A stretch of 64,000 bases of DNA from Cercis canadensis. Lineage: Eukaryota; Streptophyta; Magnoliopsida; Fabales; Fabaceae. Made by a program: the position numbers and the translations under genes. The notes beneath the pieces are model-generated. The model saw only the letters and a list, made by a program, of their open reading frames with translations, did not search any database and was not told where the DNA came from. How positions within the stretch are numbered: the stretch's first letter is position 1; every line of letters starts with the position of its first letter. The DNA lies in the NCBI GenBank assembly GCA_003255065.1, contig QAOA01002417.1:1498122-1562121 (forward strand), in the 5' to 3' direction. Positions 1 to 11,300 of the stretch are shown here, piece after piece.

Positions 1-579
1 GGACAAAATCATCAAATTGAGAGCTTTCGGTGACTATACATCAAGCAGTACCCAGGCATGCAACCCATAATATTCCCCATGAAGCGTCTATAACTACAAT
101 AAAAACGATTACTATAATTTTTTATTAAGAAACAAAAAAAGGCTAAAGCTTCTACCTTTAGCTCAGAGCTCTATCCAAAAAAGAAAAAATTAAACAGAAA
201 ACCCTAGAAATCCACAGACCCGAACAATGTGAAGCTAATGTAAGAGTAACCAGAAAGGGGAAAAGATGACAGCACGCCCACATTGCTGTAATCACCAACG
301 TGAATGAAGTTCCTGGGAATATTTGGAACGAGACTTACAGTTACAGAGAGAAGGAGGCTCGGAGCAGAGGGAGCACCATGGAAGTCACACACACACACAC
401 TCTGCTGACAAAGCTAGCTGAAACGGCAGTTGAGTGACAACAGAAAAGCAGCAATACGGAGGGCGGGGTGTTCTTATTAGTTATTAGGACGGTCGTGAAG
501 CCTATAATCTAGCCATCCTGAATTTACTTAAATACCCCCAGCGTAAATCTTCCTAGAAACTATCATATAATATACGGGG
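1..579. other. Left-edge intergenic DNA, possible 5' region of a minus-strand gene
   Basis: No coding exon can be supported. A (CA)n run lies at about 387-400. Read on the minus strand, 200-430 is CT-rich with several short ATG frames that close quickly and a GTAAGT-like donor, which would suit a 5' UTR exon of a gene running off the left edge. This is inference only; no protein similarity is visible. Confidence 0.3.
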
Positions 580-782
580 ATTCTATGATATTATGTAAGT
601 ATGTCATACTACACTGACGTGTCAAACATACATAATTTTCATATTTTATTATATATAAAATATAATTTATTTAATTATTTAAACAAACTTAAAAATAGTT
701 AATTTATACACATGTCATTCATTTATTGGTTATTTCTATGCAGTATGACATACTACATAAATATTAAAAGTATCTAAGAAAC
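580..782 (+). mobile_element. MITE-like element, copy A
   Basis: About 200 bp of AT-rich DNA that aligns end to end, in inverted orientation, with 48151-48355. Both copies hold facing inverted repeats of the type GTATGTCATACTAC near their two ends, and both share a TACACTGACGTG block and the end AAAAGTATCTAA. There is no coding capacity. The shape fits a non-autonomous DNA transposon. Superfamily and exact ends are uncertain because no clear target duplication is visible. Confidence 0.6.
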
Positions 783-2532
783 TTCCTATAATATAATACA
801 ACTCAAAAAGGAACATATTTAATTAATATTCCAACCCCCACAAGTTTAGGAAACCAATAGAAAAAGGCTAACTGATTTTTTTTATTATATTTCACATAAA
901 ATATGGTACAGTTTATTTCACCTGTTAATTCTTTTTAAAAATAATAAAAGATGAGGAAATAATTTAAAGGTAAAGCACATTATGATTAGTGAATACTTAT
1001 CAATAAAATATCAATAGCACCTTAACATCTACACACCTCAAATTTATCAATTGAACAATTCTTTGTTAGCATTCTACTTATCAATTCTATATATAATATA
1101 GTGTCACTTATGATATTAAATAATTACAATAGAAACATATTTATCCATCTCTAATGGTAAGGAAACACTTGTTATTTTTCATATGCATTTTTTCGGTTAA
1201 AAAAAAAATCAATGTAAGAACATATAACTTTACAACTTCTATAATGAAGCCAATCCAGTAATTTTATTTTATATTGATTTCTTTCATCTAATTAGAACGG
1301 TTGACAATTGTAATCATACATCAAAAGCAACTTTTATTTTATTTCCTATTTAATATCCTTCAAATCAGAAGACTTTTTACTGACCACATCTGACTACCTT
1401 GCTAATTCCAATACTCATTTCTAGGTAATATCCCAATTTCTCTATTATTTTTCCTACTTTTATGAGGAGTAATAACTCAATTTCTTTATTATTTTTCCTA
1501 CTTTTATGGGTAATAATATCTCAACTTCTCTATTATTTTTCCTATTTTTATGAGGATTGAATTTGTGATATACACTTTGATTATGAGAGAAGTACAATAA
1601 TATTATAGGTCATTGGCTATGTTTCCTATTTTTAGTGTTGCTATATTGAGTTGTTCTCTATTCTTATGTGCCCCATATTGCTTTTTATTTTCCATATGCA
1701 CCACATGTGCTCTATAGTCACTAATAACACCAAAAATACTTGGTTATGCTATGAATGATAAGGGGCTAATTTACTGCAAAAATGCAGTTTTATACAAAAA
1801 TTACGTAAAAGGGATATTATGAAAATTATTTATCATTTTGAGACACTTTTAAATAAAATATTTAAATACAAAATGACAAATTTAATCATACTACTTTGAA
1901 AACAACATATTTTATTAAATTCTTTTATATTAAAATAGCATGACTCATTATTGCACACACAGTTACAAGAAGGACTACTATTTTGGAAAACATCAAGATA
2001 TTTAAAATCTTGTCATTTTTAAATAACGGGACAGCACTGGGAAAGAGAAACAATGAGGAAAAGAGAGAGAAATAAAAAAGAGCAACCAGAGAGAGAGAAT
2101 AGAGAATAGAGAAAGAGAATGAGACAAAACCTTTTTATTAAATTGATTTTTTTTAAATTTAGAAAATGATATATTGTAAAATGGAGATTAAAATTATTAG
2201 AGTGGCACAGTTTAAAGTAGGATTACAATACTTATATAAATAAAAATAGCCTTACATAATCAGCGTTTCCCACAATTATAAGATTTCATATATGAATCAG
2301 AAAACAAACACTATTGAAAGAGAGTAATGGACAAAGGGGTTGCTCAAACGACAAACCCCATTAATTATTTATCACTGTGCATGGGCATGGGAGAGCTCCC
2401 TCTTTCTCACGTCTCTCTGCATAGCGACCCCTCTCTGTTCTTTCTTCATTTCTCTCTCTAAAACCTCTTCTTTTTTCCCACCCTTTTCCCAAATTCTCGC
2501 AAATTTTTTTTTGGATCGGGTACAGCATGCAT
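783..2532. other. Intergenic region, no gene seen
   Basis: AT-rich spacer between the MITE-like copy and the WDR55 promoter. It holds a 44-bp tandem repeat (listed separately) and a purine-rich GA tract at about 2040-2125. Frames in it are short and unlike known proteins. Confidence 0.5.
1425..1557 (+). repeat. 44-bp tandem repeat, three copies
   Basis: The phrase TATTATTTTTCCTA recurs at 1443, 1487 and (as TATTATTTTTCCTAT) 1531, each time with related flanks (TTTTATGAG, GGTAATA). The period is 44 bp over about three copies, with a few substitutions between copies. Confidence 0.75.
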
Positions 2533-2769
2533 GGCCCAACTACGGCCTAATTACTTTGTAACTAGCCCAATCTAAAGGAGGTTTCCTCACTAATTTTGTT
2601 ATTGGGCCGTGGCACTCCAATTCAATCAACCCGTTCAGTGAAACTCCAAGCCCCGAAAAAAAACCTGTTACGGAGACTCCAATTCCTTAAACCTCTGGGA
2701 CCATGCTGAAGGCTGAAGCAGCCAACCTCTGGTACTGGCCAACAGAGAGAAGGGTTGGGATTAGGGTTT
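2533..2769 (+). promoter_or_regulatory. WDR55 promoter with site II motifs and a telo box
   Basis: GGCCCA at 2533-2538, GCCCAA at about 2565 and TGGGCC at 2603-2608 are site II-type motifs. TTAGGGTTT at 2761-2769 is a telo box in reverse orientation, 75 bp before the start codon. In plants this pair is typical of ribosome-biogenesis and other growth-linked genes, which suits the downstream WDR55 gene. No strong TATA box was seen. Confidence 0.6.
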
Positions 2770-2844
2770 TAGCAATTTTAGTGCTGTGATATTCGTTATC
2801 TTATTCAGTCTCGGAAGAACATAGGAAGCCAGAACTAAAAAGGA

Positions 2845-5800
2845 ATGGAAATAAATTTAGAAAAGCTCGCATTTGACATTGATTTTCATCCTTCCGACCA
2901 GCTTGTTGCCACGGCACTGATAAATGGCGACCTTCACTTGTAAGTTGGCTTGTGGTTCTTTGTTTTATTCTCTCCTGGTTAACCAATTTTTCTTTTTATT
3001 CTTATTTCTTTGCCTTTGCTTTAATAATTCTATTCAAATTCTCTGTGTTTTGCAGATACCGTTATAGTGCTGATAGCCAGCCGGTGAGGTATAAATTTTA
3101 AACCTTTTTGCTTATATAATTGTTGGTTACATTACATATAACCCACATGCTTGGGAATTTCTAATTCTGTTTCGAAATTTCATTACTATTTGTTTACATT
3201 TGCTGTTGTTTATAATTCTATATTATAATGGGTTTCCTCAGGCTGTTGGAAGTTCATGCCCACGCTGAGTCTTGCAGAGCTGCTCGATTCATCAACGGTG
3301 GACATGGTAATGCATTATATTGTTGCTTAATGTCTTTCGCGTCAACTTAGCTCAGCTCTTTTTTTTTTTTTTTTTTTTTNNNNNNNNGGGGGGGGGGGGG
3401 GGGGGAGGGGGGTTTGGTTTTACTTACTGATGCTTTCAAGCGTATGTTTTCATCACTAAAATGCTTCTTGTGCTTGTCTTTTAGCACTTTTGACTGGCTC
3501 TCCGGATTGCTCAATATTGGCCACGGACGTGGAAACTGGATCTGCCATTGCTCGCGTTGATAATGCCCATGAGTGGGTGGATTTGCTTCAATCTCTCATT
3601 TGTTTGATTTGGCTTTCATAATTCCGAACATGTTCGTTGAGTCAAAATTTGCCTGTGGCGTTGTGTGTAATGCAGGGCTGCAGTTAATAGATTAATAAAC
3701 TTGACTGAGTCCACAGTTGCCTCGGGAGATGATGAAGGATGCATTAAGGTAACTTGTTTAATTTCATTTTATATGCTTAGGATTTGTTTTTGCTCTAAAT
3801 TTGGGATTATGTGTTGGAGAATTGACTTAGATATCCGTTTTATTATGCTGTATCACTGCAATAGTGTTAAACGATGATTTACTGACTAATTATTCATATC
3901 CTTTGGACCAGTTATAATACTTAATCAGCTATTGCAATTCAGTCATTTTTGAGCCATATATACTAATTTGAATACTGTATATACATTGCGAGAATTCAGT
4001 AACCTACCATGACCATCACTCCCTCTCTGCTATGGAAATGTCTGGACAAACATACATAAATAGCTTAATTATCTAGTAATTGATGTAATGCATTTGCCTA
4101 TCAGACCCCCACAGTCCTTTCCTTTTCTGTATTCACTCCCCCTCCCCTTTGTTCCCTTAAAGCATATTTTAAGAATGTGCCAATGGACTGATTTCATGTA
4201 TAATCCTTGATGTTTTTAACTCTTAGCTGTAAGGTGCAATCAGTAGTTTTTCATCTGCACATTCCTAATTATAATACCTTGCAAATTCATCATTTGCCCC
4301 CTGATATATCCTTTTTGTGGGGAACCATTCTTTATCCTCAAGGGAACCTATAGCTATGTTAAGATGGTTTCAATATTGACATCTGGGAGTTAAAAGAAAG
4401 GCTGAATGTTTCCTCACTGATTTTGATCTTGCTTTTCTGCATTGCAGGTATGGGATACGAGACAACGTTCTTGTTGCAATTCTTTTGATACTCATGAAGA
4501 TTACATTTCAGACATGACTTTTCAATCTGATGCAATGAAACTGTTGGGAACAAGGTAGTGAATGCAGTAACTTTTTCACCTACCCTTGAATATTAAAATA
4601 AGAAAATGCTAAAAGCCTTTTACAGCAGTTGGGGATTGGGCGCTGATTGTGATGATCTTTTCCATTTTTTTTAGTTTGGGAGGATTGTTTGTCATAACAT
4701 TGATAATCATTTATATTTTGAATCGCCTTACAGATTTATAGTTGCATTAATAAGGAAGCTTAAATGCAAGATAAAGATTGGATTTTTTAGAGTGATTTTC
4801 TCCATGCAAGTTATATTCTTTTGTTATGTTTATTTCTGCGAGACCTAATTTTTTTTTTTTAAATTTCTTGGTGTTGTGAAGTGGAGATGGGACTCTATCT
4901 GTATGCAATCTTCGAAGAAACAAAGTATGTGTAGCTTCTTCTTCTTTGTAGATTTTCAACAAGAAATGCTGTTATTTTATTCTATTTTTCTTGCGTTATT
5001 TTAACTGGTCACTTTTTTCCTTAACCTACAGGTCCAAGCTCAGTCCGAGTTTTCTGAAGATGAGCTATTGTCTGTTGTTATAATGAAGGTACCATATTCT
5101 TAGTGAATCCCACTTCTGTTTTATTTTATTGCTGTGTGTGTGTTTGTACCTAAGGTTTTCTCTCCTTGGCTATGAGTGTGAGTTGGTCACACTGTCTAAT
5201 CATTTTCTTGTAATTTTGTGGTACATCATGTCAACACATATATGAGCTTAAAAGCATAGCTTGTGTTACAGTTGAATATGTCTAGTTGCTTTTTAATGGT
5301 CCTTCTTATATAGAAACAGCCCTGTTTCTTATCATGTGATATATTTCAATATGTTTAACATGTGCTTTTGACTTATCATAGTCATATGGATGATGTTTTT
5401 CGTTTCCTTCCTTCTTTTTTTTTTCCTTCTCCTGATGATCAGAATGGTAGGAAAGTCGTCTGTGGATCACAAACTGGAACCCTATTGTTGTATTCATGGG
5501 GATGTTTCAAGGATTGCAGGTACTCTATGTAAAACATGTCAATAATTCATGAGTATTATAAGCTTAATTGATGATGGAAATTTTTATTTATAGAGTAGAA
5601 GGCATTAATCAAAGTTCTGTTTCTCTACTACTGCTAATTCTGCCTCTTCTGTTACTGATATTCCTGCTTAATGACATTATTTTCCAGTGATCGCTTCATT
5701 GATCTCTCACCAAACTCTGTAGATGCTCTGTTGAAGGTAAGTGGATAAAATGATTCTCACAGCATCAGTAGGCTTTTGTACTCTCCTGGCGTCGTATAAT

Positions 5801-7351
5801 AAAGTTGACTTTTTGCTGTCTTAGCTTGATGAAGACAGGATTATTACTGGATCAGAGAATGGGCTAATTAAGTGAGTGTTTCTGAAATACAAGGGAATTT
5901 TCCCTTTCTATTGGATCATAATTCAATATATTATTTGCCTTTCCATTTACTTACATAATTTTTGTGTAATTTGTATGTTCAGCCTGGTTGGGATATTACC
6001 CAACAGAGTGATCCAGCCAATTGCAGAGCACTCAGAATGTCCCATTGAACGTCTTGGTAATATATTGTCTCTTGCTGTTTCCTCAAAATTTAAGCTGGCT
6101 GTTTCTGTCTGAGAGAAGAATCTATTGTCTTAAGCCTCAATTTATTCGAGTTTTGTGTTTCCTTTTTTTTTTTTTGGGTCTTCTAGCCTTTTCTCATGAT
6201 AGAAAGTTTCTTGGAAGTATTGCACACGACCAGATGTTAAAGGTACTTTGCTTTCTTACTTATCCCCAGAACTGAAGTTACATACCATGCTCCATTTTTT
6301 TTGTCACGTTTATACTAACTGCATGGTTAAAAATTATAAGCTTGTGGGGGGGCATGTTATTTGGAGATGGGTATTTTTGTTTTGTTCTCAAGTTCAATAG
6401 CTTTATGGAGAAAGGTGATATAGAGTGGTTAGGATTTTGAGGGGTCATTAAATTGTTCAGATTTGGAAGTTAGATTTTAATATATTGGCTTTTCAAGTAG
6501 TGACATTTTAATTGGGACATTCCAAATGAAAAGGGGATAAATGAAGCGCTGGAGGGATTGAGTCAGCTCGAGGTGTAAGACAGAGAGAATTTTGTGCTTA
6601 TAATGACAGGTATATGCTATACTTCAAATGTTGTGTTAGTAAGATAGGTATGCTGATGTCAAGATTCAAGAAGTTTAACTAGTTATTGATAAGACGGTTC
6701 ATGGTCCCTGAAAAGAAATAGTGGGTCCTGGGTACAAAAGTCATATAATTTGTTCATGTCTGTGTGTTTTGTACAGACCCTAGGAATAAATTTATTGTTT
6801 GAACTTACTAAGAACATATATCTTTTATGCAGCTGTGGGATTTGGATGATATACTGCATGGTTCGGGAAGCACACAAAGGAATGAAGCTGGTGTGATGGA
6901 CAGTGACAGTGATGAGATGGATCTAGATTCTAATACTTCTAAGTCTAGCAAAGGTATGATTTGTATTTGCATCTCTTAGTGCAGTTAAGCAGAGTAAATA
7001 TCAATTCTGTCTTGCAAGGATTAGCATTCCTATAAAAGATCTCACCCCATGTTTATAACTTGAATCCTACTCCTGTATTTTCTGAGCATTCAAACAAGGG
7101 AATCTCAAACTTTTTCTTACTTGAGGACATCAAACCCCAGCTAGTGAATGTAGTTCCTTTGCAAGAATAGCTATGTTTATTAATGTGATTGATTGGACTG
7201 TTTCTGGCTAAATGTCTGACATGGTCTAACTATTGGAAGTCATCCTTTATCTTGTTCTTCATTTTATGTTGCTAATTTTGCAGGGACCAAGAGAAAGAAT
7301 GCAAATGGCAATGCTTTTGGCAGTACAAACAATTTTTTTGCAGATTTGTAG
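2845..7351 (+). CDS. WDR55: WD40 repeat protein, WDR55 homologue
   Basis: Predicted 350-residue WD40 beta-propeller. Coding exons: 2845-2939, 3056-3088, 3242-3306, 3485-3572, 3676-3748, 4448-4554, 4882-4924, 5032-5088, 5443-5519, 5688-5736, 5825-5871, 5983-6056, 6187-6242, 6833-6953, 7284-7351. All introns are GT-AG and the phases join without a break. The start MEINLEKLAFDIDFHPSDQL is the usual one for the family. A WDTR motif at residues 120-123 is a WDxR (DWD) box, the signature of CUL4-DDB1 substrate receptors; the last repeat ends LKLWDLDD and lacks the Arg. The tail is acidic, then basic (KGTKRK), and ends NNFFADL. Animal WDR55 acts in the nucleolus in rRNA processing; the Arabidopsis protein binds DDB1 and is needed for gametes and embryo patterning. 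Intron 3 contains a run of Ns. Confidence 0.9.
3361..3415. other. Unresolved bases between poly-T and poly-G runs
   Basis: Nineteen or more T, then eight N (3380-3387), then about 18 G, an A and more G. It lies inside intron 3 of the WDR55-like gene, so it does not affect the protein. The abrupt change of homopolymer at Ns suggests a sequencing or gap-closing artefact. Similar Ns sit in homopolymers at 15595 (poly-T) and 30811-30813 (poly-A). Confidence 0.8.
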
Positions 7352-8378
7352 GGATTGTGGACACTACTTTATTCAACTGTCCCAGGGATAGCTCTTCTGG
7401 GTGCACCAGTTTGGTAGTGCAATACAATGATGGTTGGATTTTGAAGTCCGAGTTTTTGGTGTTAATATGATGTTATCTCTGTCAAGTTGGGAACTCCTAA
7501 TTGTACATGACTATTTTTGTTCTCTTTTCCTCCTTTGTATAATGTTTTTTCCCCCCCTATATATGTCGAGTAATTTCTTGAGACTTGGATACTCCATAAT
7601 CCGGGTACAAACTCGTGAGGATTTCATGACATCTGATATTAATTGTTTTATTGTCAAATTTATGTTCTTTTCTGGATTTTATTATTTGAGTGGCCTACAA
7701 ATAATTGTCTCATTTTTATTTTTTATCTTGTTTTATGGAAGCCACAATTATAGAGTCATTTAACCTATGTTAACAAGGATATTATGTTCTTTGATTTGAA
7801 CAATGGGGAAAGACACTAACAGCTGAAATTATTTTTATCCTTATTAGTTTCTACCTTATTATCTTTGTTATTTTCCACCTCTTAGCAGTGCCATATATAT
7901 TTAAGCATCAAGCAATTGCGGAATGCCATGCAAACATGATAAATGACACTAGGACATCTTCCTTTAGTCATAATAATGATTTCAAAGCTTTTTCGAATGA
8001 TGATCAAGAGTTCTACACTCATCACCTCTAATTCTCATAGTTAGTCAGCATAAAATAGGGGTGAGAAAGCGCTTTATTGTACATGAGCAAATATTTGTCA
8101 TTGCAATAGGGACTTCAACATCAAACTCAAATAAAATGCAAAAGCTGTTAGAACATGATAGAGTTTGAAGTTGAGTGTTAATCTACAACAATTGAGGAAA
8201 ATTTCCTTGAAGACCTTTACTGTATCCCAGTTAACAATCAGCCAGACACTAACAATTTAAAAAAAAGAATGTGTTCGGTAATCCTGCATTACAGCTTTGG
8301 GGCAGCAGGAATTACATTTACTGTATCCCAATAATTTTTTTTTTTTTTCATTTCCAAAATTGATGTACACTACAGGAA
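7352..8378. other. Spacer between convergent genes
   Basis: Contains the 3' flanks of the WDR55-like gene (from the left) and of TRAPPC11 (from the right). The T-rich frame at 7434-7763 is rich in Phe and Leu with no family resemblance and is most likely 3' UTR sequence. A poly-T run lies at 8336-8348. No further gene is seen. Confidence 0.5.
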
Positions 8379-11300
8379 TTACTCATTAACAACTGACTCT
8401 AGCGTATTGTTGGTTGGGGCAGCAGTCTTGAAATTAGGCTTGGATGGAAACACAAAAACAGAAGTGGAAGAATTTGAAGGTTGAAATGTTGCTGAATATC
8501 TCACTGAAGTCATGCTGAGTCTAGGCAACTGTTGCAAACCCGAGGCAAGTGGCACAAGTTTGAAACTGAGAATGTGCTCAGATTTTGGAAGAACATATAT
8601 AGTGTCATTGTGAGAGCCAGATAGTACAAAACTTTGTCCGTCTGCCAGTGAGAATTTGACTTCTTGTAGTACCTGCGTCTGGTTTAAAATTTTAATGTAG
8701 AAAGTGAAAGGATCTCCCAAGATGGCATAAGGGGGGCATTCCAAACTCACAATCAACTGCGGTAACTCGACATCCATATCTGGCAGCTTTTGTTTAGTAA
8801 CAACCCAGGGTACTGTCTTGGTGGAAACAGATTGTTCATCTTCCCCCAAGTCCCTCCTCCATCTCAAACACACACTTCCTAATCTGAGCTTTGAAATGTT
8901 CACATTGGAAATGACAGAGAAGACCTTCTTGAACTCTTCCCCAGGCACCACAAGGGCTGGGTTTGAAAGTTCCTCATCTCCATGTTGAATAGAGCATGTC
9001 TTTTCAATGGCATCATCTTCTGCTTCTATGTAAATGGATTGTAACCGTAATGGCACCTCTGTGCAGTTCTTGGCACTAATAACGAGCAGAGATTTCTCAT
9101 TTAAGGGCAGTGATTCTGATTGATCAGACTCTGAGGCATTGTTTTTCCTTGAGAGTAACAATGGGTCCCTTCTGAATGGAACCATATATCGATGGCTAAT
9201 TTCAATAGCAGTGTTTCCTTCAATTTGCAAGTTCTTATGGATTTGGACCTTCTGTGAATTTACATCATCACTGTATGGAGCATAACCCAATGACACATAA
9301 AGCATAACAGGTTTAGGTCGGTGCCACTTGATTTCTAGTTTGCATGACCAGGAGTCTCCATTTTTCAGAAAGGGAACAGAAATTAATCCAAATGATTGCT
9401 GTATTTTCTTTATGTTGTCAGAGTCTAACTGAGATTCATCCTCCCCTTGGGGTCCAGATATACCAAGCAGTTGGACATGATGACTATCCATAGAGAATGG
9501 TTCAGATTCTCTCGGACTAAACAAGCCACCGCCCCTTACATCCACAAGATTGATCTTCAATTCACCTGAGTAGACATCATGTCCCTTGGACACCACAATT
9601 ACAGGTACCATGAAGATCTCTCCCACTAATGCAGGACCAGAAGGACCAAGATACAGATCTACCTGTGGGTCTGGTTCTTCAACCTGGGAAGACTTTTGAC
9701 CAGATAACGCAAGAATAGGATCTTTTATTGGAATAGTTTCTAAACAGTCCTCTAATCGAGGTAAACTATCCATTGAAGCAGGGCTTTCAGCTCTGCAGCA
9801 TATTCTGAAGTGTGGTCCAATTTTTGCAATAACAGACAAGCATTCAAGCTTCCCACTTTGATCTGCAAGAACCATACAGTCTTCTCAAATTACAATTAAC
9901 AGAAAGTAGGCTACAGTGAAAGCAATACTTCTAATGGTAATCAAAATATGAGCTGCAAGGCTAAGACTAAATAAGGTAGGCATAAAACATACTTTTGAAT
10001 ACAAATAATGGATAAAACTGGTTAAAAGAGGGCCCTGATGGAATCAAGTCAATTTCTGAAAGAACAACAACTATACTTGCATAATTTATAAATAAAAAAG
10101 AGGGCCCTGATAGAATCAAGTCCAATTTCTGAAAAAAAACCTACAGTTATACTTGCACAATCTATAAATAATAAAAGACCATATTCACACATACAATCAA
10201 ATGCATGTTGTTTATGCAGTAAAGAAAATAAGGCTCACAAGAATTTGGAAAATTTGAAGGAGAAACACAATCATTGTTTGATGTCAGAAGTCATTTTGCT
10301 TTTGGATGCATTGATTGGGAAGTGCATATCAAGTTAAGGGCATTTTTTTGCCAAAAATAGAAAATTTCAGCTTCCTTGATTTCCAGAAATCAACTTTATG
10401 TAGCTTTTGAGAAGCAATAGCTTATCTATCAGCTTCAGCTTTCTCTTTAGAAAAGCTTATTCAAACATTCATAAAATCTATCAGAAGTGCTTTTCTAGCC
10501 CAATGAACTTGACAGATAATTGGAAAATTTTAAATGGCAGAAAGACTATCTTTTTTACCAGATTTTATGTCATATGTCAATCTTAGCCACTTGTTTGATG
10601 CAAGCCTGAGAGTAGGTACTGTCTCCACTCGGTGCTGTTGAACACCACTAACTTCAACTGGTTGAGGTTTTTGGGCATTCGAAATGAAAAAGTTACAATC
10701 AGATTGGTTGAATTGGATTTCTAACTGATCAATCTCAACAGTAAGGGGTAACTGGGAAATAAGTGATATCGTAATCAGGGTTGATGCCCCAGGCTTGATT
10801 GTCTGTTCATGGAAAGCAACTGAAGCAAGCAGCACCAACCTAAGAGGACTAACAGGATCAACCTCAAGGTGAAGTGGCTTATCTTCAGTTATCTTGAGAT
10901 CACTAAGTTGCTCATTTGAGGTCAATCCTGAAGCTTCATTGACAAGCTCAAAAACCTCCTTGTGTATGATTTCTCTTTGTTGGAGACTTGCAGGACCAGC
11001 TGGACCAGAGTCTCTCTGGACACCAGTACCAGAAGGTACTGACAGTGCAGCCATTTCAAGGGAGAACTCCACAAAATCTTTAACAGTACCATTTTTCCTT
11101 GAGCACTCACGCAAGTAACCCAAGACATCCCATAGCAAAGTTACCCACCCCTCTTTTCTGTACAGGCTTGCAATACTATCAAAATTCTGCTTTGCATTAC
11201 TAATATCACCTTCAGCAAAATATTCTTTTGCCATCTGGAACCCACAAAAGGAGCTCATCCTCTGAGCTTTAAGACTACTGTAAGATTCATAAGCTTTTTT

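Noticed and set aside
10894-11128. Overlapping frames on both strands within TRAPPC11 exon 8
   Set aside because: They are shadows of the long in-frame exon whose translation matches TRAPPC11.
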